Part shown: positions 25,539-33,782 of the stretch, one piece after another | Numbering within the stretch: position 1 is the stretch's first letter | Layout: each line of letters starts with the position of its first letter | Assembly: GCA_934476235.1 (NCBI GenBank) | Contig: CAKSNL010000006.1 | Coordinates: 62,001 to 126,000, forward strand | Origin: an uncultured Clostridia bacterium | Lineage (GTDB): Bacteria > Bacillota > Clostridia > CAKSNL01 > HGM11501 | DNA: 64,000 nt | Direction of reading: 5' to 3' | Made by a program: the position numbers and the translations under genes | Notes under the pieces: model-generated | What the model was told of the DNA's origin: nothing | The model's database searches: none | The model's input: only the letters and a program-made list of their open reading frames with translations

Positions 25539-26285
25539 ATGAGAGCACTTGTTACCGGAGCAAGCTCCGGAATCGGCGGAGAGATCGCAAAAATATTGGA
25601 CTCCATGGGCTATGACGTTGTTATCGCCGCGCGGAGGGAAGAGCGGCTTAAAAAGTTAGCCGCCCGGTTAAAAAACAACACGGAAATAATCGTTTGCGAC
25701 CTTGCCGACCGCGGGGAATGTGTGCGGCTTTTTAACGGGGCGGGAGAGATTGACGTTTTGGTAAACTCCGCCGGATTCGGCGTTTTCGGCGAATTTACGG
25801 ACACCGACCTTGATGCTGAGCTTTCGCTGATTGACGTTAACATAACCGCACTCCACATTCTGACCAAGCTTTATTTACGGGAATTTGCACAAAGAAACTC
25901 GGGCTATATATTAAACGTCGCGTCTGTCGCGTCGTTCTTCCCGGGTCCCAAGTTCTCGTCATACTACGCGTCAAAGGCGTATGTTCTGAGGCTGTCTGAG
26001 GCAATCGGCGCCGAGCTTAAAAAGAAAAAGAGCCGCGTCGGCATTTCGGTTTTCTGCCCCGGACCCGTCGATACCGAGTTTAATAAGGTGGCGGACGTGA
26101 AGTTCGCGCTCCCCGGAATCACGGCGCGCCGCGCGGCGGAGGCAGCCGTCAAGGGGATGTTTAAGAAAAAAAGGATAATCACCTGTCCCGGCACGGTGGG
26201 ATTTTTGAGGTTCCTCTCCAAAATAACGCCGGACGCGCTTGCAGAACACTTTGTTTATAAAATGCAGGCTAAAAAAGAAGGCTGA
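25539..26285 (+). CDS. Short-chain dehydrogenase/reductase
   Basis: 248 residues. An NAD(P)-dependent Rossmann oxidoreductase of the classical SDR type: cofactor loop TGASSGIG, NSAGFG, the Ser in NVASVASF, catalytic YYASK (Tyr and Lys four apart), and PGPVDTEF. The basic AARREERLKK after beta-2 favours NADPH. The C-terminal segment after residue 205 is like that of DltE/YqjQ-type SDRs. The start is ATG 25539 behind AAGGAG; an upstream in-frame GTG/ATG would lie within the hairpin. The substrate is unknown. Confidence 0.88.
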   Translation: MRALVTGASSGIGGEIAKILDSMGYDVVIAARREERLKKLAARLKNNTEIIVCDLADRGECVRLFNGAGEIDVLVNSAGFGVFGEFTDTDLDAELSLIDVNITALHILTKLYLREFAQRNSGYILNVASVASFFPGPKFSSYYASKAYVLRLSEAIGAELKKKKSRVGISVFCPGPVDTEFNKVADVKFALPGITARRAAEAAVKGMFKKKRIITCPGTVGFLRFLSKITPDALAEHFVYKMQAKKEG

Positions 26286-26306
26286 CAGGCTGATCGGAGG
26301 AAAAAT

Positions 26307-29111
26307 ATGAAAAAGACTGTTACGAACGATATTTTGTATTACACGGGGACTGACGGTGCAAAACCGAATTTCAGCGGAAACGACAGTATCGGTATTCCCG
26401 AGAGGTGGGACTATTTAAGGCACTACTCCGCCCTTATGGGAAAGTGGTATTCGGATCCCGATTTCAACCAAAAGGCAGCGTCGGACTGTGAGGCGAAAGC
26501 CCTTGCCGAAACGCTTGCCGATACGGACACTGCGGTGAGAAAGACCTTGAGAATCAAAAAAATGAAGGCGCACCTTGAAAAAACGGCGGGTGAGTACAAA
26601 GACCTTTACCTTTATGCGGGCGCTTACGTGAACGGAAACGAAATAGTTTTCCCGATGGAGGAGCGCCCCGGCTCTGCCGCGAGGATAGACATTTCGCCGT
26701 GCGGGACTCTTTCGCTCTCGTTTGAGATATTCATTCCGGAATCGTTTCGCGGAATCTCCGAAAGGGACATATTTCCCGGCTCGTGCGGAAAGGTTATAAG
26801 CTTAAGAGATAAGACGCTTGACGCGGTGAAGGTGAAATTTTTCGCGTCCGGCGCGGTGCGCGCGTTCTCGGGCAATATGTGGGCGCCGAGGCTTATCGAC
26901 CTCGGCACGCTGAAATTCGGCGAGTATAACAGCGTTAATATAGAATATTCTGCCGGCGCGGCGTCCGTCACGGTGAACGGCACCCGCGCGGATGATATAA
27001 GGCTCTCGGGCGGCGAGGTCGACAACATCTTTTTCGAGAGCGGAATGATGCCGCAAAGCCTTTTCACGGTCAAAAATATCGCGGTAAACGGAGCGGACTT
27101 TGAGTTTAAGAAAGCAGAGATGCATACCGAGACCGAAAAAATAGGCGAGGTCAGTCTGCCCTATGCCGTCGGGACATATAAAAATAAGGATAAGGCGCTG
27201 ATACTTGAGGGCGAGTTTAACTACTTCGAGTCAGAATGTGCGTATCTTACGATAGAAACGCTGGACCCGTCGGGCTCCGTCTGGCTTAACGGCAAGCTTT
27301 TGTACGAAACGGATTCGTTTGACAAAATCAGAATAAACATAAAAGACAGGCTGGAAAAGGGCAAAAACACGCTTAAAATAAAGGTCGCTCCGCGCGCGCC
27401 CGAGGTCAATTATTACTGGCACAGACATTCCGACTGCTATGACGGGTGGTACTCCGGCGAGGTGAAGATCGAATTTTTAAGCCGCTGCCACATCAGCGAT
27501 GCGGCGGTCACGACCGAGGGCGTGTCGGGCTCCGTCCGCGCCGAAATAAGGACAAAGCTCAGCGAAAGCTTTTCGGGCACCGTAAAATACACAATGAAAA
27601 AAATATTCCCCGAGGAGGGGAAAGAGGTGCTCCTCGGCTGCTCGTACGGGAGCGGAGAGGAAAATGTGCTTAAGATAGAGGGAGACTATGACATCTGGTC
27701 GCCCGAAGAACCGAATCTTTACGCCGTCCGCGCCTCCATAGTCGGCAAAAACGGAGAGATAACGGACGATTATGTGACGGAGACGGGCTTTCGGACGGTT
27801 GAGCAGAAGGACGGCGGCGTGTACATAAACGGGAAAAAGACAGTGCTCACGGGCGCGCTTTTGATGCAGTTTCTGCCGCCCTATATTCTTACGCCCGTAA
27901 ACCACCGCTGCCCGACAAATGAACAGTTTTCATGGGAGCTTTTGATGCTCAAAGCCATGAACGGCAACATCTTAAGGCTCCATATGTTAGGCTGCGGAAG
28001 CAATGAGGACCGCCTCGCGCGCCTTGCCGACCGTGCCGGAGTCATGCTTGTATGGACCACAAGATATATTGACAGTATCGAGGGGATGGCGCACCCCGGC
28101 GCATGGCGCGAGCGGGATAAGTACATAGCCCAGGCGAAGGCGGTCATGAGCCACCCGTCCATCGTGATGTGGGAGGGGTCAAACGAATTTCATCCGACCG
28201 ACCTTTCCGTGGTTGACAGGGTGTATGACGAGTACGTTTCCGCGGTCCGCTCGTTCGACTCATCAAGGCTCATCTGCCCGGTGTCGCACCTTTACTACGG
28301 CGGCGGGCTTTACGATTCCGGCTGCGTGTACTATAACGACGCGGGCGACCGCGACCAGGACGGCAACCCCGCCTCCTCAAGCTTCGGCTGGCGCGATGAA
28401 CTGGTCGTAAGAAGCTCGCACCCTTATTCGCTCCTTTCGGGCTACGGCACGAGCTGGGAAACGATGAGAAAGCAGGACTGGAAGAACCAGCCGGAGCTTT
28501 TTGAGAGTAAAAAACACGCTTATATGTCAACTGAGTTTGCCATAACCTCGCTTGAAAACAGGGAAACGCCCGAGGCGATAGAAAAGGGCTTCGTTTCCTC
28601 CTATGAAAGAGGGGGCGACGCGGGATATATCGGACGTGCCTTCGAGGAATCGGAGTGGCGGGAAAGCCAGGCGCTTGCGGCGCTCTGCGCCTTCAACGCG
28701 GCGAAACTTTCGAGGCTTCTCGGTTCGGACGGGCTCATGTGGTGCTGCCTTTCAAGCGGTGCGAACGACGGGTCATACATGAAGCCGCCGATCGACTTTT
28801 TCGGCTATAAAAAGGGCGCGTTTTACGCGCTTCGTGCAGCGTATGAAAAAACCTTTGCCGCGAAGGAGGATATAAACGTCCAGATAGGCGAGGGAGACGT
28901 TATAACGCCGGTGATATTAAACTCCGAAAACTCCTTTTCCGCGCGCGTCACGGCTGAAATTATTAATGAGGACGGAGAAGTCACTTATAAAAAGGTATAT
29001 GAGCCCGTCGCTGTAAAGGACACTGACTTTAAAAAGAGCCTTGAGCCCTTCAAGCCGGAATTTTCCGGCAAAGGGTACTACACGCTCCGCATGACTATAG
29101 AGGAAGCTTAA
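26307..29111 (+). CDS. GH2-family glycoside hydrolase (beta-mannosidase/exo-glucosaminidase-like)
   Basis: 934 residues. An N-terminal concanavalin-like insert (about 80-265) comes first. A sugar-binding jelly roll (about 290-385; LDPSGSVWLNG) and an Ig-like domain follow, then the TIM barrel from about 500. The acid/base is E627 in MWEGSNE and the nucleophile E743 in MSTEFA. The EGSN motif and the absence of the usual WGxxNE resemble exo-beta-glucosaminidase/mannosidase GH2 enzymes. There is no signal peptide, so the substrate is likely an imported oligosaccharide. The start is ATG 26307 behind GGAGG, 21 nt after the SDR gene, so the two may be cotranscribed. The extra N-terminal domain is unusual. 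Confidence 0.82.
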   Translation: MKKTVTNDILYYTGTDGAKPNFSGNDSIGIPERWDYLRHYSALMGKWYSDPDFNQKAASDCEAKALAETLADTDTAVRKTLRIKKMKAHLEKTAGEYKDLYLYAGAYVNGNEIVFPMEERPGSAARIDISPCGTLSLSFEIFIPESFRGISERDIFPGSCGKVISLRDKTLDAVKVKFFASGAVRAFSGNMWAPRLIDLGTLKFGEYNSVNIEYSAGAASVTVNGTRADDIRLSGGEVDNIFFESGMMPQSLFTVKNIAVNGADFEFKKAEMHTETEKIGEVSLPYAVGTYKNKDKALILEGEFNYFESECAYLTIETLDPSGSVWLNGKLLYETDSFDKIRINIKDRLEKGKNTLKIKVAPRAPEVNYYWHRHSDCYDGWYSGEVKIEFLSRCHISDAAVTTEGVSGSVRAEIRTKLSESFSGTVKYTMKKIFPEEGKEVLLGCSYGSGEENVLKIEGDYDIWSPEEPNLYAVRASIVGKNGEITDDYVTETGFRTVEQKDGGVYINGKKTVLTGALLMQFLPPYILTPVNHRCPTNEQFSWELLMLKAMNGNILRLHMLGCGSNEDRLARLADRAGVMLVWTTRYIDSIEGMAHPGAWRERDKYIAQAKAVMSHPSIVMWEGSNEFHPTDLSVVDRVYDEYVSAVRSFDSSRLICPVSHLYYGGGLYDSGCVYYNDAGDRDQDGNPASSSFGWRDELVVRSSHPYSLLSGYGTSWETMRKQDWKNQPELFESKKHAYMSTEFAITSLENRETPEAIEKGFVSSYERGGDAGYIGRAFEESEWRESQALAALCAFNAAKLSRLLGSDGLMWCCLSSGANDGSYMKPPIDFFGYKKGAFYALRAAYEKTFAAKEDINVQIGEGDVITPVILNSENSFSARVTAEIINEDGEVTYKKVYEPVAVKDTDFKKSLEPFKPEFSGKGYYTLRMTIEEA

Positions 29112-29125
29112 AGGGAGGTAAACCC

Positions 29126-29296
29126 ATGAGGAAGTTAAGAACAGCAGCGTCCGCCGCGATTATGATAGTTTCTGCAGCCGTCGGGTTTTTTATCGGGGCG
29201 GCACTAAATGACGGACTTGGCGGCGCGACACTGTTTTCGCTCATAGCCGGCATCGCGTGCATTGTCTATACCGCAGATAATCACGAAAAAGACTGA
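29126..29296 (+). CDS. Small membrane protein, 56 residues
   Basis: An unrecognised short protein (MRKLRTAASA..., ending DNHEKD). Two hydrophobic stretches (about 8-26 and 30-49) are separated by NDGLGGA, and both ends are charged. A perfect AGGGAGG stands 7 nt before the ATG, and the gene follows the GH2 stop after 14 nt. It is a plausible two-helix membrane peptide at the end of the SDR-GH2 unit. Confidence 0.7.
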   Translation: MRKLRTAASAAIMIVSAAVGFFIGAALNDGLGGATLFSLIAGIACIVYTADNHEKD

Positions 29297-29306
29297 AATA
29301 AAAAGA

Positions 29307-29339
29307 GCGCTCAAGGCTTTGCCTTGAGCGCCGTTTTTT
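29307..29339 (+). terminator. Terminator between the 56-aa gene and the EF-G-like gene
   Basis: GCGCTCAAGGC, TTT, GCCTTGAGCGC, then CGTTTTTT. It ends at the stop codon of the convergent gene. Confidence 0.85.
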
Positions 29340-31398
29340 ATTTCTTTGATTCTGCTATGACCTTCTGGGCAACCGGTTCGGGAGCCTGCTCGTAGGACAA
29401 AAATTCGAATGTGAACGAGCCGCGCCCCTGTGTCATCGAGCGAAGGTCCGTCGCGTACGACGCCATTTCGCTCATCGGAACGTCCGCCTCGACTACGGAT
29501 CTGCCCTTGGCTTCAGCCTGACTGCTTCCGATAACGCGCCCGCGGCGCTTGTTGATATCGCCGAACACATCGCCCACCGCATCGTCCGGAACGGTAACGA
29601 ATAACTTTCCGATGGGCTCCAAAAGTACCGGTGAAGCCTGTGCCATACCTTCTTTATACGCGAGAGCCGCCGCCATCTTAAATGACATTTCGGACGAATC
29701 CACCGGGTGATACGAGCCGTCAACCAGCGTCGCCTTTAAGTTAACGACAGGATAGCCGGCAAGCGGACCCTCCGCTATGCACTCCGACAAGCCCTTTTCG
29801 ACCGCCGGGAAGAAGTTTTTCGGAACCGCGCCGCCGAATACCTTTTCCTCAAAGGTGAGCCCTTCTTTTTCGCCGGGCTCGAATTCTATCCAGACGTCGC
29901 CGAACTGACCGTGACCGCCGGACTGCTTTTTGTGCCTGCCCTGAACCTTGACCTTTTTGCGGATGGTCTCGCGGTACGGAATCTTCGCCGGAGTCAACGT
30001 GACCTCGACGCCGAATTTCGCGCGGAGCTTGCTTATGATAACGTCCAGATGCTGCTCGCCCATGCCGGAGATGACCATCTGGTGCGTTTCGGTGCGGTTT
30101 TCAACCGTGAAGGTCGGATCCTCCTCCATGAGACGGCGCAGACCTGCGCTTATTTTCTCCTCGTCGCCCTTGGACTTGGGAACGATAGCCATGGAAAGCA
30201 CGGGCTTGTCGAACCGGATGGGCTCGTATTTAACGATGTTGGAGGGCTCGGTGAGCGTGTCGCCCGTCTGCGATGAGGCGAGCTTATTTAATACGCCGAG
30301 GTCGCCCGCACCGAGGAAAGGAACTTCAATCTGCTTCTTCCCGGAGAGTATGTATAGCTTGCCCGCCTTTTCGTTTGTTCCCCTTGTGGAATTGTAAAGC
30401 ACCATGTCGGGCTTTAACGTGCCCGAGTAAACCCTTATGAGCGACATTTTGCCGACATAGGGATCGGCAATCGTCTTAAATATCTGAGCGGAGAAGGGAG
30501 CATTGTCGGAGCACAAAACCTCGACGGGGTTGCCGTCAGCGTCCTTTGCCTCCCTGCTCTTTGAATCGGGGGACGGGAAGTAGTTGCAAAACGCGTTTGA
30601 CAAGAAGCGCACGCCCTTGTTAAAAAGCGCGCTTCCCGAGTAAACGGGAACGACCGTGCCGTCCAGAACGCCCTTTTTGAGCGCGGTTCTCATCTCGTGC
30701 TCGGAAAATTCCTCGCCCGCGAAGAAGCGCTCCATAAATTCATCGCTCGTTTCCGCAACCGCCTCGTTTAAGAAGTTGCGGCAGTCCGCCACTTCGTCAG
30801 CCATGAAATCGGGAATGGGGATTTCGCCGTCGTCCGACGTGTCGGTATAGGCGTAAGCCTTCATCGTGATTATGTTCACGTATCCCGTGAGCGCTCCGCC
30901 CTCTGAAATCGGCACTCTGAAGGGTGCGATGCGGTGACCGAACTTTTCCTTAAGCTGCTCTAAAACCTTTTTGTAGTTTGCGCGCTCGTCGTCCATCTTG
31001 TTGATGAACACGATAATGGGAAGGTGCGCCGAGGCGGCACGCTCGAACGCAAGCTCCGTTCCGGCGGAAACACCGCTCTTTGCGCTGACCAAGATGAGAG
31101 CGCCGTCGGCAGCGCTTATGCCTTCGTACGCTTCGCCCGCGAAGTCAAAATATCCGGGCGTGTCTATAAGGTTTATCTTATGCTCCTTGTACATATAAGA
31201 AGCGGTTGACGTGTTGATACTAATCTTGCGCTTGATTTCCTCGGGATCGAAATCCAGAAGGGTGGTGCCGTCCGCTATCTTTCCGAGCTTTGATACCACT
31301 TTGCCGCTTTCCAAAAGAGCCTCTGCAAGCGAGGTCTTTCCCGCGTGTGAATGAGATAAAAGTACAACATTTCTTAACATTTCGGTAGCCGTTGCCAT
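29338..31398 (-). CDS. EF-G-like translational GTPase (FusA2 type)
   Basis: 686 residues with the five-domain EF-G layout. The G1 motif is HSHAGKTSL (canonical EF-G has H(I/V)DAGKTT), G3 is DTPGYFDF (canonical DTPGHVDF), and G4 is NKMD. Domain IV has GRHKKQSGGHGQFGDVW. The altered G1/G3, with Tyr in place of the catalytic His, mark the paralogous EF-G-like group found beside standard FusA in many Clostridia. The gene is also far from any rpsL-rpsG-tuf cluster. Its exact ribosomal role is unsettled; recycling or stress translation are possible. The start is ATG 31396-31398 behind AAGGAGG. Confidence 0.9.
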   Translation of the reverse strand: MATATEMLRNVVLLSHSHAGKTSLAEALLESGKVVSKLGKIADGTTLLDFDPEEIKRKISINTSTASYMYKEHKINLIDTPGYFDFAGEAYEGISAADGALILVSAKSGVSAGTELAFERAASAHLPIIVFINKMDDERANYKKVLEQLKEKFGHRIAPFRVPISEGGALTGYVNIITMKAYAYTDTSDDGEIPIPDFMADEVADCRNFLNEAVAETSDEFMERFFAGEEFSEHEMRTALKKGVLDGTVVPVYSGSALFNKGVRFLSNAFCNYFPSPDSKSREAKDADGNPVEVLCSDNAPFSAQIFKTIADPYVGKMSLIRVYSGTLKPDMVLYNSTRGTNEKAGKLYILSGKKQIEVPFLGAGDLGVLNKLASSQTGDTLTEPSNIVKYEPIRFDKPVLSMAIVPKSKGDEEKISAGLRRLMEEDPTFTVENRTETHQMVISGMGEQHLDVIISKLRAKFGVEVTLTPAKIPYRETIRKKVKVQGRHKKQSGGHGQFGDVWIEFEPGEKEGLTFEEKVFGGAVPKNFFPAVEKGLSECIAEGPLAGYPVVNLKATLVDGSYHPVDSSEMSFKMAAALAYKEGMAQASPVLLEPIGKLFVTVPDDAVGDVFGDINKRRGRVIGSSQAEAKGRSVVEADVPMSEMASYATDLRSMTQGRGSFTFEFLSYEQAPEPVAQKVIAESKK

Positions 31399-31423
31399 AG
31401 ATGCGTTTCCTCCTTAAAGCGTT

Positions 31424-31448
31424 ATAGTATATGCAAGGCATATACTAT
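31424..31448. promoter_or_regulatory. Inverted repeat upstream of the EF-G-like gene
   Basis: ATAGTATATGC, AAG, GCATATACTAT: perfect 11-bp arms 26 bp before the start codon. It could be an operator or a 5' UTR hairpin. I could not place a convincing sigma-A promoter for this gene. Confidence 0.45.
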
Positions 31449-31537
31449 ATATATTCTACACAAAAAAGAAATATCCTTCCTGCTTATACTCGTCATAATT
31501 AACAAAGAATAGAGGCTTGGAAAGACAAAATGCACAA

Positions 31538-31566
31538 TTGACAAGACTTTTATAAAATGCTATAAT
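31538..31566 (+). promoter_or_regulatory. Consensus promoter of the SGNH hydrolase gene
   Basis: TTGACA (31538-31543), 17 bp, TATAAT (31561-31566): a perfect sigma-A consensus. Confidence 0.88.
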
Positions 31567-31587
31567 ATTAAGGTTGGGAGTGATTGG

Positions 31588-32616
31588 ATGATTTATAAAA
31601 ATATTGAAGTATTCAACGCGGCAGATTGTGAGGAGTATGAAGGTGGAACGAGATTTTACAGGGTTCCCAAGTCCGCTGCCGGGAAAATGGACAGTGACCA
31701 CTGGCTGAGCGTTGTCACTAATTCCACGGGTGTGGAGTTAAGATTTGTTGTAAAGAGCGGAACGGTCAAGATTAAAATGAAGGCGGTCGGAAAGCCCGAG
31801 CACGTGTCCACGTTCCATGTGTTCTACGGCGGTCTCCAGGGAAGCTGGGAGCAGCACGAGTTTAACTGCTACGTTCCGCATGAGGAGACGGAGTTTTGCT
31901 TCAGTGCGCCGGCAAACCTTGAAAAGTTAAGAAAACTCGCCAAGGAATCCGGGACCGACTTTGACCCGTCTGTCATCCGCGTTATCTTTGACCGCGGAAA
32001 CTATGTGATAACGGACGTAACGGGGGACGCGGAGCCTCCGAAAAAAGAGCTTCTGCCTAAAAAGACGCTGCTTTGCTACGGCTCGTCCATCACGCACGGC
32101 TCGCACAGTATCGATATGTCGCACGCATGGGCGTCAATCCTTGCCCATAACTTTGACATGGACGTAAGAAACCTCGGCATGGCGGGAGCGTGCGCGGCGG
32201 AGCCTGAAATCGTTGACTATATCGCGGGCGAGGGCGAGAAGGGCGCGTGGGATGTCTTAACGGTGTCGCTCGGCATAAACGTTTTGGCGTGGGAGGAAAA
32301 AACGATATATGAGCGCGTCAGAAACCTTATAAAGAAGGTTGCCGGAAGAAACCCGGAAAAGCCGGTGTTCGTTATTTCGCCGATATATAATAACGACGAT
32401 TTTGAAAAGGGCGGAAAGTCCGACCTTTGGAGAAGCATAATAAAGTCCGAGTGCGAAAAAGCGGCTCTTTCCAACGTAACATACATAAACGGACTTGACC
32501 TTTTGGGAAGCGTTGACCTGCTCTCTGCGGATTTCGTGCATCCCAATATATACGGCGTTAACCGCATAGCGGAAAAAATGACCGAAATCTTCAAAAAAAC
32601 CTTGACAATTGACTGA
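31588..32616 (+). CDS. SGNH/GDSL hydrolase with N-terminal beta domain
   Basis: 342 residues. The first ~150 form a beta-sandwich of the kind seen in front of CE2/SGNH esterases. The catalytic domain has block I YGSSIT (Ser167), MAGAC (block II position), LGINVL in the block III position and DFVHPN (Asp/His pair near 315) at block V. Likely reaction: removal of acetyl groups from carbohydrates, in the cytoplasm since no signal is present. Block III has GIN rather than GxND, as in some related families. The start ATG 31588 follows GGGAGTG. It is transcribed alone from a perfect promoter, and its last codons overlap the rpsF promoter. Confidence 0.85.
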   Translation: MIYKNIEVFNAADCEEYEGGTRFYRVPKSAAGKMDSDHWLSVVTNSTGVELRFVVKSGTVKIKMKAVGKPEHVSTFHVFYGGLQGSWEQHEFNCYVPHEETEFCFSAPANLEKLRKLAKESGTDFDPSVIRVIFDRGNYVITDVTGDAEPPKKELLPKKTLLCYGSSITHGSHSIDMSHAWASILAHNFDMDVRNLGMAGACAAEPEIVDYIAGEGEKGAWDVLTVSLGINVLAWEEKTIYERVRNLIKKVAGRNPEKPVFVISPIYNNDDFEKGGKSDLWRSIIKSECEKAALSNVTYINGLDLLGSVDLLSADFVHPNIYGVNRIAEKMTEIFKKTLTID

Positions 32617-32630
32617 TCATAGTGTATAAT
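32602..32630 (+). promoter_or_regulatory. rpsF-ssb-rpsR promoter
   Basis: TTGACA (32602-32607), 17 bp, TATAAT (32625-32630), perfect consensus. The -35 box lies inside the end of the preceding gene. Confidence 0.88.
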
Positions 32631-32660
32631 AATATAGCTTTATAAGCAAAAATAATCCTT

Positions 32661-32690
32661 GCGCTTGATTTATTTGAGCGCCAAAGACCG
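32661..32690 (+). promoter_or_regulatory. Candidate S6:S18 autoregulatory leader
   Basis: In the rpsF 5' UTR, GCGCT (32661-32665) pairs with AGCGC (32677-32681), and a CCG occurs at 32688-32690. S6:S18-binding rpsF leaders have a hairpin with an exposed CCG, but I could not fit the full known motif. Confidence 0.3.
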
Positions 32691-32706
32691 TGAGGAGGTG
32701 CAAAGA

Positions 32707-33003
32707 ATGGCTGAAGTAATTAATAAGTACGAAACCATATTTGTCCTTGACGTGAACATGGGAGACGAGCAGCTCGAGGCTATGAGCAATAAGTTCCAGG
32801 AGCTTATCGCGGCTAACGGCGAAGTTGAGTCTGTTGACGTTTGGGGCAAGAGAAGACTGGCTTATCCTATTGATTATAAGACAGAGGGTTACTACGTTTT
32901 GGTTAATTTCTCTTCCGCCCCCGAGTTCCCGAAGGAGCTTGAGCGTGTTTACGGCATTACCGAAGGCGTACTTCGCGAGATCGTCGTAAAGAAAGAAGCA
33001 TAA
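32707..33003 (+). CDS. rpsF: Ribosomal protein bS6
   Basis: 98 residues, normal length. A small-subunit platform protein that pairs with bS18. Typical features are KYETIFVLD at the N-terminus, WGKRRLAYPIDYKTEGYYVL in the centre and REIVVKK near the end. The start is ATG 32707, 7 nt after GGAGGTG, and well downstream of the promoter. First gene of the conserved rpsF-ssb-rpsR operon. Confidence 0.97.
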   Translation: MAEVINKYETIFVLDVNMGDEQLEAMSNKFQELIAANGEVESVDVWGKRRLAYPIDYKTEGYYVLVNFSSAPEFPKELERVYGITEGVLREIVVKKEA

Positions 33004-33016
33004 AGGAGAGAGTGTT

Positions 33017-33460
33017 ATGCTGAACAAAGTAATTTTGATGGGACGTTTTACGAAGGACCCCGAGCTGAGGAGTACACCTCAGAGCGTGTCGGTCTGCAAC
33101 TTCAGACTTGCCGTAACGCGCAACTACAAGAACGGCGGAAACTATGAGAGCGATTTCATAGACTGCGTTGCATGGAGAAATACCGCGGAGTTCGTCTCCA
33201 AGTATTTCAAAAAGGGCAATCTTGTGTGCGTGGAGGGCTCGCTCCAGTCCCGTAACTGGGAGCAGGACGGGCAGAAGAGAACGGCGGTCGAGGTTATGGT
33301 GGACAACACCTACTTCGTAGAGAGCAAGAGGGATGCATCCGAAAACAGTGCTGCGTTCGCACCGAGCGCGCCGGCACCGAGCGCACCCGAAGCTGCCGGG
33401 GGAGCATTCGCGTCTGACGGATTTTCCGCGATTGACGACGCTGATGACTTACCCTTCTGA
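33017..33460 (+). CDS. ssb: Single-stranded DNA-binding protein
   Basis: 147 residues. An OB-fold (1-105; MLNKVILMGRFTKDPELR, FIDCVAWRNTAEFVSKYFKKG) precedes an Ala/Pro-rich flexible linker and the acidic tip DDLPF, which binds RecO, PriA and other repair partners. It protects single-stranded DNA during replication. The middle position between S6 and S18 is conserved in Bacillota. Confidence 0.97.
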   Translation: MLNKVILMGRFTKDPELRSTPQSVSVCNFRLAVTRNYKNGGNYESDFIDCVAWRNTAEFVSKYFKKGNLVCVEGSLQSRNWEQDGQKRTAVEVMVDNTYFVESKRDASENSAAFAPSAPAPSAPEAAGGAFASDGFSAIDDADDLPF

Positions 33461-33483
33461 TTATAATTTAAGGAGGTTGCATT

Positions 33484-33726
33484 ATGGAAAGAGAAGACAG
33501 ACCTCAGAGAAACAGAAAGCCCAGACGTAAAGTCTGCCAGTTCTGTGTCGATAAGGTTGAATTCATAGACTATAAGGACGTTGCTAAGCTTCGCCGTTTT
33601 GTTTCGGAGCGTGCCAAGATTCTTCCCAGAAGAATCACCGGTACCTGCGCAAAGCACCAGAGAGAGCTTACTGTAGCTATTAAGAGAGCAAGACACATTG
33701 CGCTCATTCCTTATACTACTGAATAG
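33484..33726 (+). CDS. rpsR: Ribosomal protein bS18
   Basis: 80 residues. It binds next to bS6 on the 30S platform. The core IDYKDVAKLRRFVSERAKILPRRITGTCAKHQRELTVAIKRARHIALIPY is textbook, here cited only by its ends (IDYKDV...IALIPY). The N-terminal CQFC plus C and H of GTCAKHQ keep a zinc-binding (C+) form. A terminator follows within 10 nt. Confidence 0.97.
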   Translation: MEREDRPQRNRKPRRKVCQFCVDKVEFIDYKDVAKLRRFVSERAKILPRRITGTCAKHQRELTVAIKRARHIALIPYTTE

Positions 33727-33732
33727 TAAATT

Positions 33733-33765
33733 AAAACCGCTTACGTTTGCCCGTAAGCGGTTTTT
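33733..33765 (+). terminator. Terminator of rpsF-ssb-rpsR
   Basis: AAAACCGCTTACG, TTTGCC, CGTAAGCGGTTTT plus T. Confidence 0.88.
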
Positions 33766-33782
33766 GTTACAGAGGTGATTTT

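Noticed and set aside
29338..31398. Ribosomal-protection tetracycline resistance protein (TetM type)
   Set aside because: The domain IV sequence GRHKKQSGGHGQFGDVW and N-terminus are EF-G-like and the TetM-type motifs are absent.
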